A stretch of DNA of 45,350 bases from Oscillospiraceae bacterium (GTDB lineage Bacteria; Bacillota; Clostridia; Oscillospirales; Oscillospiraceae): NCBI GenBank assembly GCA_018053145.1, contig JAGPMA010000013.1, positions 1 through 45,350 of the forward strand. Direction: 5' to 3'. The position numbers and the translations under genes were made by a program. Below, in pieces: positions 34,042 to 42,135 of this stretch; the first letter of the stretch is position 1, and every line of letters begins with the position of its first letter. A model generated the notes under the pieces. It saw only the letters and a program-made list of their open reading frames with translations, had not been told where the DNA came from and made no database searches.

Positions 34042-34537
34042 AGCTCCGATGTCCGTAAGAGAGCTTATTGAGCTATCCCTTATGGGCGCATTAATGATTG
34101 GTACACAGGTCGCGATGTCGGCACTGCCAAATATCAATCTGATTTCAGTTTTGATAATTCTGTCTGTAATGGTCTACGGCGTAAAGGCTTTTTACCCGAT
34201 ATACGTGTTTGTTCTGCTCGAAGGGCTCATATACGGCTTCGGACTGTGGTTTTTCAATTATCTATATGTTTGGGCGATTCTCGCTTTAGTCGCACTGATT
34301 CTAAGAAAAAACACGAGCTATGTGGTTTGGGCAGTACTTGCAGGGATATTTGGTCTTTCCTTTGGTGCGCTCTGCGCGATACCGTATTTTTTCATTGGCG
34401 GACCGGCAATGGCCTTATCCTATTGGGTCAGTGGGATACCCTTTGATATTACTCACTGCGTTTCAAACTTCGTGCTGACACTTCTGCTATTAAAGCCACT
34501 TCATAAACTGTTTATGAAGTACCACAGCAAGCTTTAG
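34028..34537 (+). CDS. ECF transporter S component, probably corrinoid-related
   Basis: A 169-aa membrane protein with about five or six helices, the form of an energy-coupling-factor substrate-binding (S) subunit. Landmarks are SVRELIELSLMGALMIGTQV, the conserved KAFYPIYVFVLLEGLIYGFG and the end DITHCVSNFVLTLLLLKPLH. The ATG at 34028 overlaps the DUF4430 gene by 14 nt, giving translational coupling; an ATG at 34049 is an alternative. The EcfA/EcfT energising module is not nearby, as usual for group II ECF systems that share one module. The B12 riboswitch points to cobalamin or a precursor as substrate. Confidence 0.87.
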   Translation: MKAIKAPMSVRELIELSLMGALMIGTQVAMSALPNINLISVLIILSVMVYGVKAFYPIYVFVLLEGLIYGFGLWFFNYLYVWAILALVALILRKNTSYVVWAVLAGIFGLSFGALCAIPYFFIGGPAMALSYWVSGIPFDITHCVSNFVLTLLLLKPLHKLFMKYHSKL

Positions 34538-34561
34538 CCGTCACTCTATTTCCGCAACAGA

Positions 34562-34615
34562 ATATAGATGAAAAAGAGGAGAGTTATATCTAGCTCTCCT
34601 CTTTTTCATCTATAT
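34562..34615. terminator. Bidirectional terminator, 22-bp perfect stem
   Basis: A perfect inverted repeat (34562-34583 and 34594-34615) with a 10-nt loop lies between convergent genes. The arms carry AAAAAGAGGAGAG and CTCTCCTCTTTTT, giving U-runs in both directions. Confidence 0.95.
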
Positions 34616-34665
34616 TTCCTTGCCTATTATGTAAGCGCTGATTGCTTAATTTTTCTTTGGCCTGC

Positions 34666-35517
34666 TTATGATGCGGATACGCTGTCGCACTGTGCCTTTG
34701 CGTGTGCGTAAAACGCCTGCATCTCATCCCAGCGGTAGCTCGAGTCATAGATTTTACCATTAGGATCAATCCAGCGAATGAGCGTACCGTTATTAAAATA
34801 TAGTCTGTATTCGTTGTTGGTATTCACTTCTGTCATAAAGATGAAGTAAATTTCACCATTATCATAATACCAATGCTGATCAAATTTTCCGTCTGCACTA
34901 TCCTTAGCATACTCTCTTAAAAGCACAAGCTTACCGTCAAGGAAAAACGCCTTGGATGCGGTTTCAAAATCTTTAACCTCGCAATTAGCCAAATTGCTTT
35001 GGGCGTAGTTATATTTTACGCGAATTGCCTTGATTAATTCGGCATTCGCTGTAGTTGTCGAGCTCCCGCTATTCGACGTTTGATTGCTGCCGCTCGTGGG
35101 TGTCGGTGTGGCGGTGGGTTTTGGGCTTTGTGCAGTGCTTGAGGGTGAGGGACTTTGAGCTTCGTCCGTCGGCTTAGGACTTTGTGCAGTGCTCGACGGA
35201 GATGGGCTTTGAACACCGTCTGTCGGCTCAGGACTATTCACAAGGCTCGACGGCTCTGGGCTTTGCAAGTTATTTGTCGGCAACACCGTTTCTGCGGGAA
35301 CGCTGTCCCTATCTGCTGAAAACGACTTGACAAGCTTAACAGCGAAAAACACTGAAACAAATAGCCAACCCGCAAAAAGCACTATAAGCACAAGGCTGTT
35401 CCAGTTGAATTTTTTTGCAGGCTTAGATTTTGCACCCACCTGCATTGGCTTTACGTTTGCTTTTCCCTTGTCGTTTTGAGCAGCTCTGTTGTTTTCTCCG
35501 AACTCGTTTTTTTTCAT
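34666..35517 (-). CDS. Membrane-anchored protein with Pro/Ser repeat linker
   Basis: I do not recognise a family. From the ATG at 35517 (AGGGG about 6 nt upstream) it has 283 aa. The order is a basic cytoplasmic N-terminus (1-40), one membrane helix (about 41-62, SLVLIVLFAGWLFVSVFFAV), and an extracellular Pro/Ser/Thr linker (about 75-158) with 18-residue repeats. A folded C-terminal domain (about 160-283) is rich in Tyr, Asn and Trp (DQHWYYDNGEIYFIFM, YRLYFNNGTLIRWIDPNGK). That domain resembles toast-rack-like beta sheets seen in extracellular sensor or binding proteins. A start at 35547 is possible but has no ribosome-binding site. Function unknown. Confidence 0.8.
   Translation of the reverse strand: MKKNEFGENNRAAQNDKGKANVKPMQVGAKSKPAKKFNWNSLVLIVLFAGWLFVSVFFAVKLVKSFSADRDSVPAETVLPTNNLQSPEPSSLVNSPEPTDGVQSPSPSSTAQSPKPTDEAQSPSPSSTAQSPKPTATPTPTSGSNQTSNSGSSTTTANAELIKAIRVKYNYAQSNLANCEVKDFETASKAFFLDGKLVLLREYAKDSADGKFDQHWYYDNGEIYFIFMTEVNTNNEYRLYFNNGTLIRWIDPNGKIYDSSYRWDEMQAFYAHAKAQCDSVSAS
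35128..35235 (-). repeat. 54-bp tandem repeats in the Pro/Ser linker
   Basis: Two adjacent 54-bp units encode SPEPTDGVQSPSPSSTAQ and SPKPTDEAQSPSPSSTAQ. They are flanked by partial units upstream (SPEPSSLVN) and downstream (SPKPT). The repeats extend the linker outside the membrane and are likely to vary in number between strains. Confidence 0.85.
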
Positions 35518-35568
35518 CCGCGCCCCTACTTTCAGCCACAAATACAAATCGATTAATTTGTTAATAAT

Positions 35569-35596
35569 TGTATATCAAACCACCCCTGTTCGTCAA
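35569..35596 (-). promoter_or_regulatory. Promoter of the membrane-anchored protein gene
   Basis: Minus strand TTGACG (35591-35596), 16-nt spacer, TATACA (35569-35574) preceded by TGA, an extended -10. It lies about 50 nt upstream of the start codon and downstream of the rpoD terminator. Confidence 0.65.
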
Positions 35597-35653
35597 TGAG
35601 CTTGGACTGATTTTAGCAAAATTTCCGTTTTGTTAAATAAATCCATAATTATA

Positions 35654-35699
35654 GATAATAAAGAGGAGAGTCATAAGCAAAACTCTCCTCTTTATTATC
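35654..35699 (-). terminator. Terminator of the dnaG-rpoD transcript
   Basis: A perfect 18-bp inverted repeat (35654-35671 and 35682-35699) with a 10-nt loop begins 16 nt after the rpoD stop codon. Its core AAAGAGGAGAG is the same as in the terminator at 34562-34615. Confidence 0.93.
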
Positions 35700-35714
35700 A
35701 GATAAAATATTAAT

Positions 35715-36920
35715 TCAATTCAAAAAGTCTCTCAATTTTTTACTGCGGCTGGGATGGCGGAGTTTACGCAGTGCCTTTGCCTCTATCTGGCGGATACGCT
35801 CACGGGTGACATTGAATTCCTTGCCGACTTCTTCAAGGGTGCGCGTTCTCCCGTCCTCAATTCCGAAGCGTAAGCGTAAAACCTTTTCCTCGCGCGGCGT
35901 AAGTGTTGCGAGAACCGTCATAAGCTGCTCCTTTAGCAGCGTGAATGAGGCCGCCTCGCTCGGCTCTGAAGCGTCCTCGTCGGGGATAAAGTCGCCCAAA
36001 TGGCTGTCCTCTTCCTCGCCTATAGGTGTTTCGAGCGAAACCGGCTCCTGCGCAATTTTTAGAATGTCACGCACCTTTTCAACAGGCATGCCCATCTCTT
36101 CGGCAATTTCTTCCGGTGAAGGGTCGTGTCCCAGCTCCTGAAGCAGTTGGCGCGATACTCTTATGACCTTGTTTATCGTTTCAACCATATGGACAGGTAT
36201 GCGGATTGTGCGCGCCTGATCCGCAATTGCTCTCGTAATTGCTTGGCGAATCCACCAGGTAGCATACGTTGAGAACTTGTAGCCCTTGGTGTAGTCGAAC
36301 TTTTCGACGGCCTTAATAAGTCCCAAATTTCCCTCTTGAATAAGGTCAAGGAAGAGCATTCCACGGCCAACATAGCGCTTGGCGATGCTGACAACAAGGC
36401 GAAGGTTCGCCTCCGACATGCGGCGCTTCGCTTCCTCGTCGCCATCTGCCATTCTTATTGCAAGCTCAATTTCTTCCTCGGGAGTAAGCAGCGGGATTTT
36501 TCCGATTTCCTTGAGATACATACGCACGGGATCATCGGTTGAAAAGGAATCCACCATCGCCTCGGTGTTTGCGATTTCGTCCTCAGTGACCTCTTCAATT
36601 TCCTCAAGCTCCTCAAGCTCCGGAAGCGACTCTTCATCGATTGGGCGCAGATAGTCTTCGCCTGCGGTTTCGATTCCCAAATTTTCAAGCGTGTCGTAGA
36701 ATTTATCGATTTGGTCCGCGTCAAGGTTGAGGTTTTCAAGCACATCCATTAGCTCTTTGGAGGTGAGTTTTCCGGCCTTTTTACCCTTTTCGATTAGTTC
36801 ACGAAGCCAGTCCTCATTGGTTTTTTCGGGAACTGCTCCTGCTTCCTCCTGTACTTCTGCTTCAGCCTGCGCCATTACATCCGGCTTCTTCTTTGATTCA
36901 TCTTTTTCTTTTGCAGCCAT
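35715..36920 (-). CDS. rpoD: Primary RNA polymerase sigma factor
   Basis: The housekeeping sigma-70 factor (SigA). The 401-aa protein has region 1.1 (about 38-100), an acidic linker, region 1.2 ([20 protein letters not shown]), region 2 ([20 protein letters not shown], the -10 recognition [20 protein letters not shown]), region 3 and region 4 ([20 protein letters not shown] for -35 recognition). It follows dnaG after 5 nt, the classical macromolecular-synthesis arrangement. Promoters in this window fit its TTGACA/TATAAT specificity. Confidence 0.98.
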   Translation of the reverse strand: MAAKEKDESKKKPDVMAQAEAEVQEEAGAVPEKTNEDWLRELIEKGKKAGKLTSKELMDVLENLNLDADQIDKFYDTLENLGIETAGEDYLRPIDEESLPELEELEEIEEVTEDEIANTEAMVDSFSTDDPVRMYLKEIGKIPLLTPEEEIELAIRMADGDEEAKRRMSEANLRLVVSIAKRYVGRGMLFLDLIQEGNLGLIKAVEKFDYTKGYKFSTYATWWIRQAITRAIADQARTIRIPVHMVETINKVIRVSRQLLQELGHDPSPEEIAEEMGMPVEKVRDILKIAQEPVSLETPIGEEEDSHLGDFIPDEDASEPSEAASFTLLKEQLMTVLATLTPREEKVLRLRFGIEDGRTRTLEEVGKEFNVTRERIRQIEAKALRKLRHPSRSKKLRDFLN

Positions 36921-36925
36921 ATTCT

Positions 36926-38689
36926 TTATCCTCCATAACCCTTGCTCTCGCGCAGTTTATTAGCGATTTCGTTTAGGTTGGGTCCCTCTCCGCCGCTATT
37001 TTGCTGTTTTGCAAGCTTTTCGGTTTTTATTATTTTTATGTAATCGTTGAGAGCCCTTTCGCCGTTTGAAAGCTCCTGCGGCTCGTTAAGTATCTCTGTC
37101 AGAATCGACATTTCCTCATTTGTTAAGTGCTCTGCAAGCAAAGCCAGCGAGGGCTGAGCCCCGTGTTCGGTGTGCTGCTTAAGCAGCGCAAGAATTTTTG
37201 CGAGCAATGGAGAGGAAAAATCATCCTCCTGCAGCTCAACTTTATCTGTTAATAGCGAGGGTTCATAATATAGCAGCCTCAAAACGCCCTTTTCCGCTAT
37301 TGCGCTTTTAACATTTTCGAAGTGAAGTTTTCGCTCGCGCGGCTGATAGGCTTGCGTGGGTCTTGAATTCTCGTTCTCCTGCTTTTTTCTTGCCTGCCCC
37401 AGAAGTTTCTTTCTGACGCGCTCCACTTCGGTTATAACAGTATCCCCCGAAACTTTCGCCATTTCAGCAGCTTTTCTGGAATACACCTCGCGTTCAACGG
37501 AGCTTGGCAGGCTCGCGATAAGCCCTGTTGCATCCTTTATGAAGGCCACTCTGTTCTCGTCTGAGTCGAGATTGTATTTCGAAGCAATATCCGACAAACG
37601 ATATTCAATGTGGCTCTCTGTGCGTTTCAACAGGTTTTCAAAAGCAGCAACGCCAAACTTCTTAATATATTCATCCGGGTCTTTCGCTCCGGTCATCCGA
37701 AGTACTCTAACCTTTACATCGAGCTTCTGCAAAATTGAAATCGCCCTTTGCGAAGCCTTTTGCCCTGCCTGATCTCCGTCATAAGCAATGACGACCTCGC
37801 CCACGTACCGTGAAATAAGCCGTGCCTGCTCCGGTGTCAGTGAGGTTCCGAGCGACGCGACAGCACAGTCGATGCCTGCCTGATGCATAGCTACAACGTC
37901 TATGTTGCCCTCTGAGAGAATTATATATCCCATTTTTGACTTTTTAGCCAAATTCAAAGCGAAAAGATTGTGGCTCTTACTAAACACTAAAGTTTCGGGA
38001 CTGTTCATATACTTTGGTTCGCCATCGTCAAGTATACGTCCCGAAAAGCCGATAACGCTGCAGCGAATATCGATTACCGGAAACATCAGACGGTTTCGAA
38101 AGGTGTCGTAAATCCCCCCGTCACCTTTTTTTGAGGCCTTTGCAAGCCCCGCATCCAAAAGCTCGGGCTTTGTGTAGCCCTTTTTCTGCATTGCTTTGAC
38201 TAAAGCATCCCACGAATCGGGTGCAAAACCAAGCCCGAAGCGTGTAACCATGGCGGGAGAAATGTCTCGTTTGATTATGTATTGTCTTGCAACTTCGGCA
38301 TTAGCTGCACTAAGCTGCTCATAGAAAAAGCGTGCCGCGTCACGATTAAGCTGAAGCATTCGTTCACGCCGAGAGTAGTTTTCGTCCTTTTCGTCCTCTG
38401 GAACTGCCATTCCGACGCGTCTTGCCAGAAAGCGAATCGCATCGGGATAGGAAAGATTCTCGATTTCCATTATGAAGTTAATTACCGAACCGCCCTTGCC
38501 GCAGCCGAAGCAGTGATAAATCTGCTTGTCGTTCGAAACGGAAAAGGACGGGGATTTTTCGCTGTGGAACGGACACAGTCCGAACATATTGTTCCCGCTT
38601 TTCTTTGTAAGCTTGACGTATGAGGAAACGACATCGGTTATATCGTTGCGTTCTGTGAGCTCTTTAATGAAGCTCTCGGGAAAAGCCAT
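36926..38689 (-). CDS. dnaG: DNA primase
   Basis: Synthesises RNA primers at the replication fork. From the ATG at 38689 the product has 587 aa. It has a CHC2 zinc finger (C39, H42, C60, C63 in CPFHSEK and HCFGCGKGG), a TOPRIM core with [16 protein letters not shown] and [13 protein letters not shown], and a C-terminal helicase-interaction domain. The frame is open 54 codons further upstream, but GGAGGCGG immediately before 38689 and family alignment fix the start. It is followed by rpoD and preceded by dgt. Confidence 0.97.
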   Translation of the reverse strand: MAFPESFIKELTERNDITDVVSSYVKLTKKSGNNMFGLCPFHSEKSPSFSVSNDKQIYHCFGCGKGGSVINFIMEIENLSYPDAIRFLARRVGMAVPEDEKDENYSRRERMLQLNRDAARFFYEQLSAANAEVARQYIIKRDISPAMVTRFGLGFAPDSWDALVKAMQKKGYTKPELLDAGLAKASKKGDGGIYDTFRNRLMFPVIDIRCSVIGFSGRILDDGEPKYMNSPETLVFSKSHNLFALNLAKKSKMGYIILSEGNIDVVAMHQAGIDCAVASLGTSLTPEQARLISRYVGEVVIAYDGDQAGQKASQRAISILQKLDVKVRVLRMTGAKDPDEYIKKFGVAAFENLLKRTESHIEYRLSDIASKYNLDSDENRVAFIKDATGLIASLPSSVEREVYSRKAAEMAKVSGDTVITEVERVRKKLLGQARKKQENENSRPTQAYQPRERKLHFENVKSAIAEKGVLRLLYYEPSLLTDKVELQEDDFSSPLLAKILALLKQHTEHGAQPSLALLAEHLTNEEMSILTEILNEPQELSNGERALNDYIKIIKTEKLAKQQNSGGEGPNLNEIANKLRESKGYGG

Positions 38690-38795
38690 GTCGCCGCCTC
38701 CGTTTCTAAAAGACTTGTTATTTGTCACTATTCGATTGAAAACAACAACAGCACGTCCAAAATGCACGGGATATAAAATGCCGTACCAAGAATGT

Positions 38796-39800
38796 CTATT
38801 TAACCTGCCATGCAGCCGGAATATATATGTTGCTGAACTTGAACACCGCATAATCGTCTGTCATGCCCGAAACATAGTCGCAGATTGCGCGTTCAATGCC
38901 CTCGTCTTGGGCAATGCGCTTATAATCCTCAGGCAGCTCTTCCGGCTTTTTTACATAGAAGTCCCAGATAGCACCCAGAATGTTTGAAACCTTGGCTTCC
39001 TCGCCCTTAGCCTTCGGATTTCGATAGACCTTTTCGTAAAGATAATCATAAAAAACATTGACCGCTTCGGTCATTTCGGCAGACATATTGATTTTGCCCT
39101 CTGTACTGTTTGCAACGACATCTTTTATAACTGTGTCGATTCTTGCGCTGTGGCGCTCACCCATGCGCTCACGTACCAAAGGCGGAATATCGCTTACCGT
39201 GAGAATCCCAGCACGGATTGCATCGTCACTATCGTGGTTTATATATGCGATCTTATCCGAAAGGCGAACGGTGGTTGCCTCCGCAGTGTCATCCGGCGCA
39301 CCGATGGTATGGTTTAAGATGCCCATACGAGTTTCATAGCAAAGGTTAAGCCCAGCGCCCGATTTTTCAAGCCTGTCCACGACGCGCAGGCTTTGCTCGA
39401 AGTGCTTGAAGCCGCAGGAATAAATTTCGTTTAGCGCGCGTTCTCCGGCGTGGCCGAAGGGCGTGTGTCCCAAGTCGTGGCCCAACCCGATTGCCTCTGT
39501 CAAATCCTCGTTGAGCGCAAGCGCTCTCGAAATTGTTCTCGCAATGCGTGCGACCTCAAGTGTGTGGGTTAGACGAGTGCGGTAATGGTCCCCCTCCGGC
39601 TGAAGAAACACCTGCGTTTTGTGCTTAAGTCGGCGGAAAGACTTGGAGTGCGTAATTCTGTCTACATCACGCTGAAAGCAGGTGCGAACTTCGTCCTGTT
39701 CTTCGGGCGCGGCTCGTCCTTTTGAGTTTTCCGCCCAAACGCCGTACTTGGAAATCATAAGGCGTTCAAGCTGTTCGCGACTTTCTCTTGGGTTTTGCAA
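38796..39800 (-). CDS. dgt: dGTP triphosphohydrolase-like HD-domain protein
   Basis: Hydrolyses dNTPs to deoxynucleosides and triphosphate, helping control dNTP pools. The 334-aa protein has the HD signature with H79 (THTLEVARIARTISR), H108-D109 (GLGHDLGHTPFGHAG) and a downstream Asp in SDKIAYINHDSDDA. Its size matches the shorter dgt-like subfamily. The start is TTG at 39800 with GGAGGTGA about 7 nt away; no ATG occurs before M15. It precedes dnaG-rpoD, a common clostridial arrangement. Confidence 0.92.
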   Translation of the reverse strand: MQNPRESREQLERLMISKYGVWAENSKGRAAPEEQDEVRTCFQRDVDRITHSKSFRRLKHKTQVFLQPEGDHYRTRLTHTLEVARIARTISRALALNEDLTEAIGLGHDLGHTPFGHAGERALNEIYSCGFKHFEQSLRVVDRLEKSGAGLNLCYETRMGILNHTIGAPDDTAEATTVRLSDKIAYINHDSDDAIRAGILTVSDIPPLVRERMGERHSARIDTVIKDVVANSTEGKINMSAEMTEAVNVFYDYLYEKVYRNPKAKGEEAKVSNILGAIWDFYVKKPEELPEDYKRIAQDEGIERAICDYVSGMTDDYAVFKFSNIYIPAAWQVK

Positions 39801-39846
39801 AGCAATTCACCTCCGATAGTGGGGGGTAAAACATTCCAGGGCAATT

Positions 39847-39887
39847 TTGTACAACTCTAAGTTGTTACAAATGTCTTATACGACATT
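39847..39887. promoter_or_regulatory. Two adjacent dyads upstream of dgt
   Basis: TTGTACAAC and GTTGTTACAA (39847-39869, one bulged base) and AATGTC/GACATT around TTATAC (39870-39887) lie back to back about 50-90 nt upstream of the dgt start. Such dyads often mark operators. No regulator family is suggested by the sequence. Confidence 0.4.
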
Positions 39888-39959
39888 GCCACCCATTTCC
39901 CTCTTTTTTTATACATTATTTTTATACCTTCATAGAAGAAGTCACTCGCATAGAAAGAA

Positions 39960-39990
39960 AAAAGGGCAGCACATCTCTGTGTCGCCTTTT
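39960..39990 (-). terminator. Probable terminator after the YigZ gene
   Basis: AAAAGG (39960-39965) pairs with CCTTTT (39985-39990) and CACA (39970-39973) with TGTG (39978-39981); the minus strand continues with a T-rich run (CCCTTTTTTCTTTC). Confidence 0.5.
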
Positions 39991-40036
39991 AATTATCGTC
40001 TCTATTCTGAGATCATTTCTGTGCTTCCTGCATATC

Positions 40037-40666
40037 TCACCTGATGCGCACGCCCAAAAACTGAGACCCCAGTTCTTCACACATAGCTCTGCCATTTGAT
40101 GCGTCGATAAGCTTAACCGCGAATTCATCTGCCCTGTCTTCCCGAACAAGCGCTTCTATTATAACATCCGTTCCGAAATCTATGTTAGAAATAACGGCTT
40201 CGAAGCTTTCTAAAATACGCTTTGCGCGCTCGTAAAAGCCATAGTCACCGGAAATCACATAAGAGCGCCACTGCGCCATCTGCGAAATCCCTGCAGCGTC
40301 AAGCGCAAGCTTAGCCGCCTTTGAATATGCTCGTACAAGACCGCCGGTTCCCAACAGTGTTCCCCCAAAATAGCGGGTCACAACACAGCAGACATTTTTA
40401 ATTTCCTCGGATGAGAAAACATTCAAGGTTGGCATGCCGGAAGTTCCGCTCGGCTCTCCGTCGTCAGAATATCTCGCAATATTGTTTTCCCTAATAATGT
40501 ACGCATAGACATTATGTGTGGCATCGCGGTGCTTTTCCCGTGTTTGGCGAATGTGCTCAAGAGCTTCTTCCTCTGTGTCCGTGCGCCATACTCTTCCGAT
40601 GAAGCGGGAATGCTTTTCTATTAATTCAGCCTCTCCAAAGCCGGCAGGCACAAGATAGGTCGTCAT
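40037..40666 (-). CDS. YigZ/IMPACT family (UPF0029) protein
   Basis: A 209-aa protein of the IMPACT family, with an N-terminal UPF0029 domain (about 15-125). Markers are EKHSRFIGRVWRTDTEEEAL, HRDATHNVYAYII, RYSDDGEPSGTSGMP and VTRYFGGTLLGTGGLVRAYS. A smaller C-terminal DUF1949 domain (about 135-195) follows. The eukaryotic relative IMPACT inhibits GCN2, but bacterial function is unresolved. Located between hflX and dgt on the same strand. Confidence 0.92.
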   Translation of the reverse strand: MTTYLVPAGFGEAELIEKHSRFIGRVWRTDTEEEALEHIRQTREKHRDATHNVYAYIIRENNIARYSDDGEPSGTSGMPTLNVFSSEEIKNVCCVVTRYFGGTLLGTGGLVRAYSKAAKLALDAAGISQMAQWRSYVISGDYGFYERAKRILESFEAVISNIDFGTDVIIEALVREDRADEFAVKLIDASNGRAMCEELGSQFLGVRIR

Positions 40667-40729
40667 TGACCGCTCCTTTCCTCATTATACTCACTAATTT
40701 TATCCACGTATAATCCTAAAGCTCTGCAA

Positions 40730-42004
40730 CTATTCCTGCTCCTCGCCGCTTATGACGAAATCGCGGACCCTGCCCCAGAGCTCAGGTCTTATAACGGCCT
40801 TTACCATGATGCCGTTTTCTCCATACTCGCTTGACAACACCGAGCCCTCACGGTGTAGGAACTCCAAAACGCCCGCCTGAGTATACGGCAACAACAGCTC
40901 AACATTTTTCTTTCCGTTTTCCAGCAGCTTAGACAGAGCCGAGAGTAGCTCGGCTGTTCCCTCTCCCGTTTTTGCCGAAATGCATACGATATTTTCGCCA
41001 TGCGGCAGCTCACCTGAAAAGGCATCGCATTTATTGAAAACTCGAACACAGGGTGTATGTGCCGCTCCAAGCTGAGCAATCAGCTCATCAACTATCTCCG
41101 CCTGATTTTCCCAAGTCGGGCTTGAAATATCGATGACGTGCACAAGAACATCTGCATAGGCAAGCTCCTCTAGTGTCGCTTTAAACGCTGCGACAAGATG
41201 GTGCGGAAGCTTTCGAATGAAGCCAACGGTGTCGGAAAGCAGAATCTCCTGCGTTTCGCTAATGTGCGTACGCCTCGTCGTTGTATCCAAAGTATCAAAA
41301 AGTCTGTCATTTGCTGGGATTCCGGCTCCCGTCAGGCAATTAAGCAGTGTCGATTTCCCAGAGTTTGTGTAACCGACCAGCGCAACCACCGGCATCGAGT
41401 TTTTCTCCCTCATGCGTCGCTGTGTCCCGCGGATGCGGCGCACTTCTTCCAGCTCGTCACGCAGCTTTTGGATTTTGCGTCTTATGTGACGGCGGTCAGT
41501 CTCAAGCTGTGTTTCACCGGGGCCTCTAGTTCCGATAGGCGAAGGGCCTCCCGAAGCAGTTTGCCGCACCAAATGCTTCCACATACCAGTAAGGCGCGGA
41601 AGCAAATATTCATACTGCGCGAGCTCGACTTGAAGCTGCCCTTCCCTAGTCTGCGCACGCTGGGCAAAAATATCGAGTATCAGCCCGCTCCTGTCAAGAA
41701 CTTTTACTCCAAGCTCCTCGGAAAGCACTCTCATCTGTGATGGCGAAAGCTCGTTGTCAAAAACGGCAAGGTCGCATCCCAAGCTTTCGATAAGCGTTTT
41801 CATTTCTTCAACCTTGCCTTCGCCAATAAAAGTTCTCGCTTCGGGCGTAGCCTTGTTCTGCAAAAGATATGCTGCAGCTTCGCCTCCTGCGGTTTCAACC
41901 AGCGCCGCAAGCTCTTCCATGCTAATGTCCGTTGAGCGCTCGTCTTCCTTCATAGAATTTGCAGAAAGGCCTGCCAAAACCGCTTTTTCTTTTTTTATTT
42001 CCAT
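40730..42004 (-). CDS. hflX: GTPase HflX
   Basis: A ribosome-associated GTPase that splits or rescues stalled ribosomes. The 424-aa protein has the HflX N-terminal domain (about 1-195, VFDNELSPSQMRVLSEELGV) and the conserved SGGPSPIGTRGPGETQLETD. The G domain has G1 GYTNSGKSTLLN, G3 DTVGFIRKLPHHLVAAF and G4 FNKCD. GGAGG lies 5 nt before the ATG. A C-terminal extension ends VISGEEQE. Confidence 0.96.
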   Translation of the reverse strand: MEIKKEKAVLAGLSANSMKEDERSTDISMEELAALVETAGGEAAAYLLQNKATPEARTFIGEGKVEEMKTLIESLGCDLAVFDNELSPSQMRVLSEELGVKVLDRSGLILDIFAQRAQTREGQLQVELAQYEYLLPRLTGMWKHLVRQTASGGPSPIGTRGPGETQLETDRRHIRRKIQKLRDELEEVRRIRGTQRRMREKNSMPVVALVGYTNSGKSTLLNCLTGAGIPANDRLFDTLDTTTRRTHISETQEILLSDTVGFIRKLPHHLVAAFKATLEELAYADVLVHVIDISSPTWENQAEIVDELIAQLGAAHTPCVRVFNKCDAFSGELPHGENIVCISAKTGEGTAELLSALSKLLENGKKNVELLLPYTQAGVLEFLHREGSVLSSEYGENGIMVKAVIRPELWGRVRDFVISGEEQE

Positions 42005-42051
42005 GTAAGCCTCCGCAAAATAAATCTATATAAAGCATTTAAAAACCAATT

Positions 42052-42093
42052 TCGCCGCAAAGGGCACACTAATATAATGCCCCTTTACGGCGA
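42052..42093 (-). terminator. Hairpin downstream of the GGDEF/EAL gene
   Basis: TCGCCG/CGGCGA and AAAGGGCA/TGCCCCTTT pair with small mismatches to form a 14-bp stem. The minus strand continues with AAATTGGTTTTTAAA, so the U-run is displaced; a terminator is likely but not certain. Confidence 0.55.
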
Positions 42094-42135
42094 TAAAAAC
42101 AACCTATTTATTATTAATCGGACATCTCAAGTATT

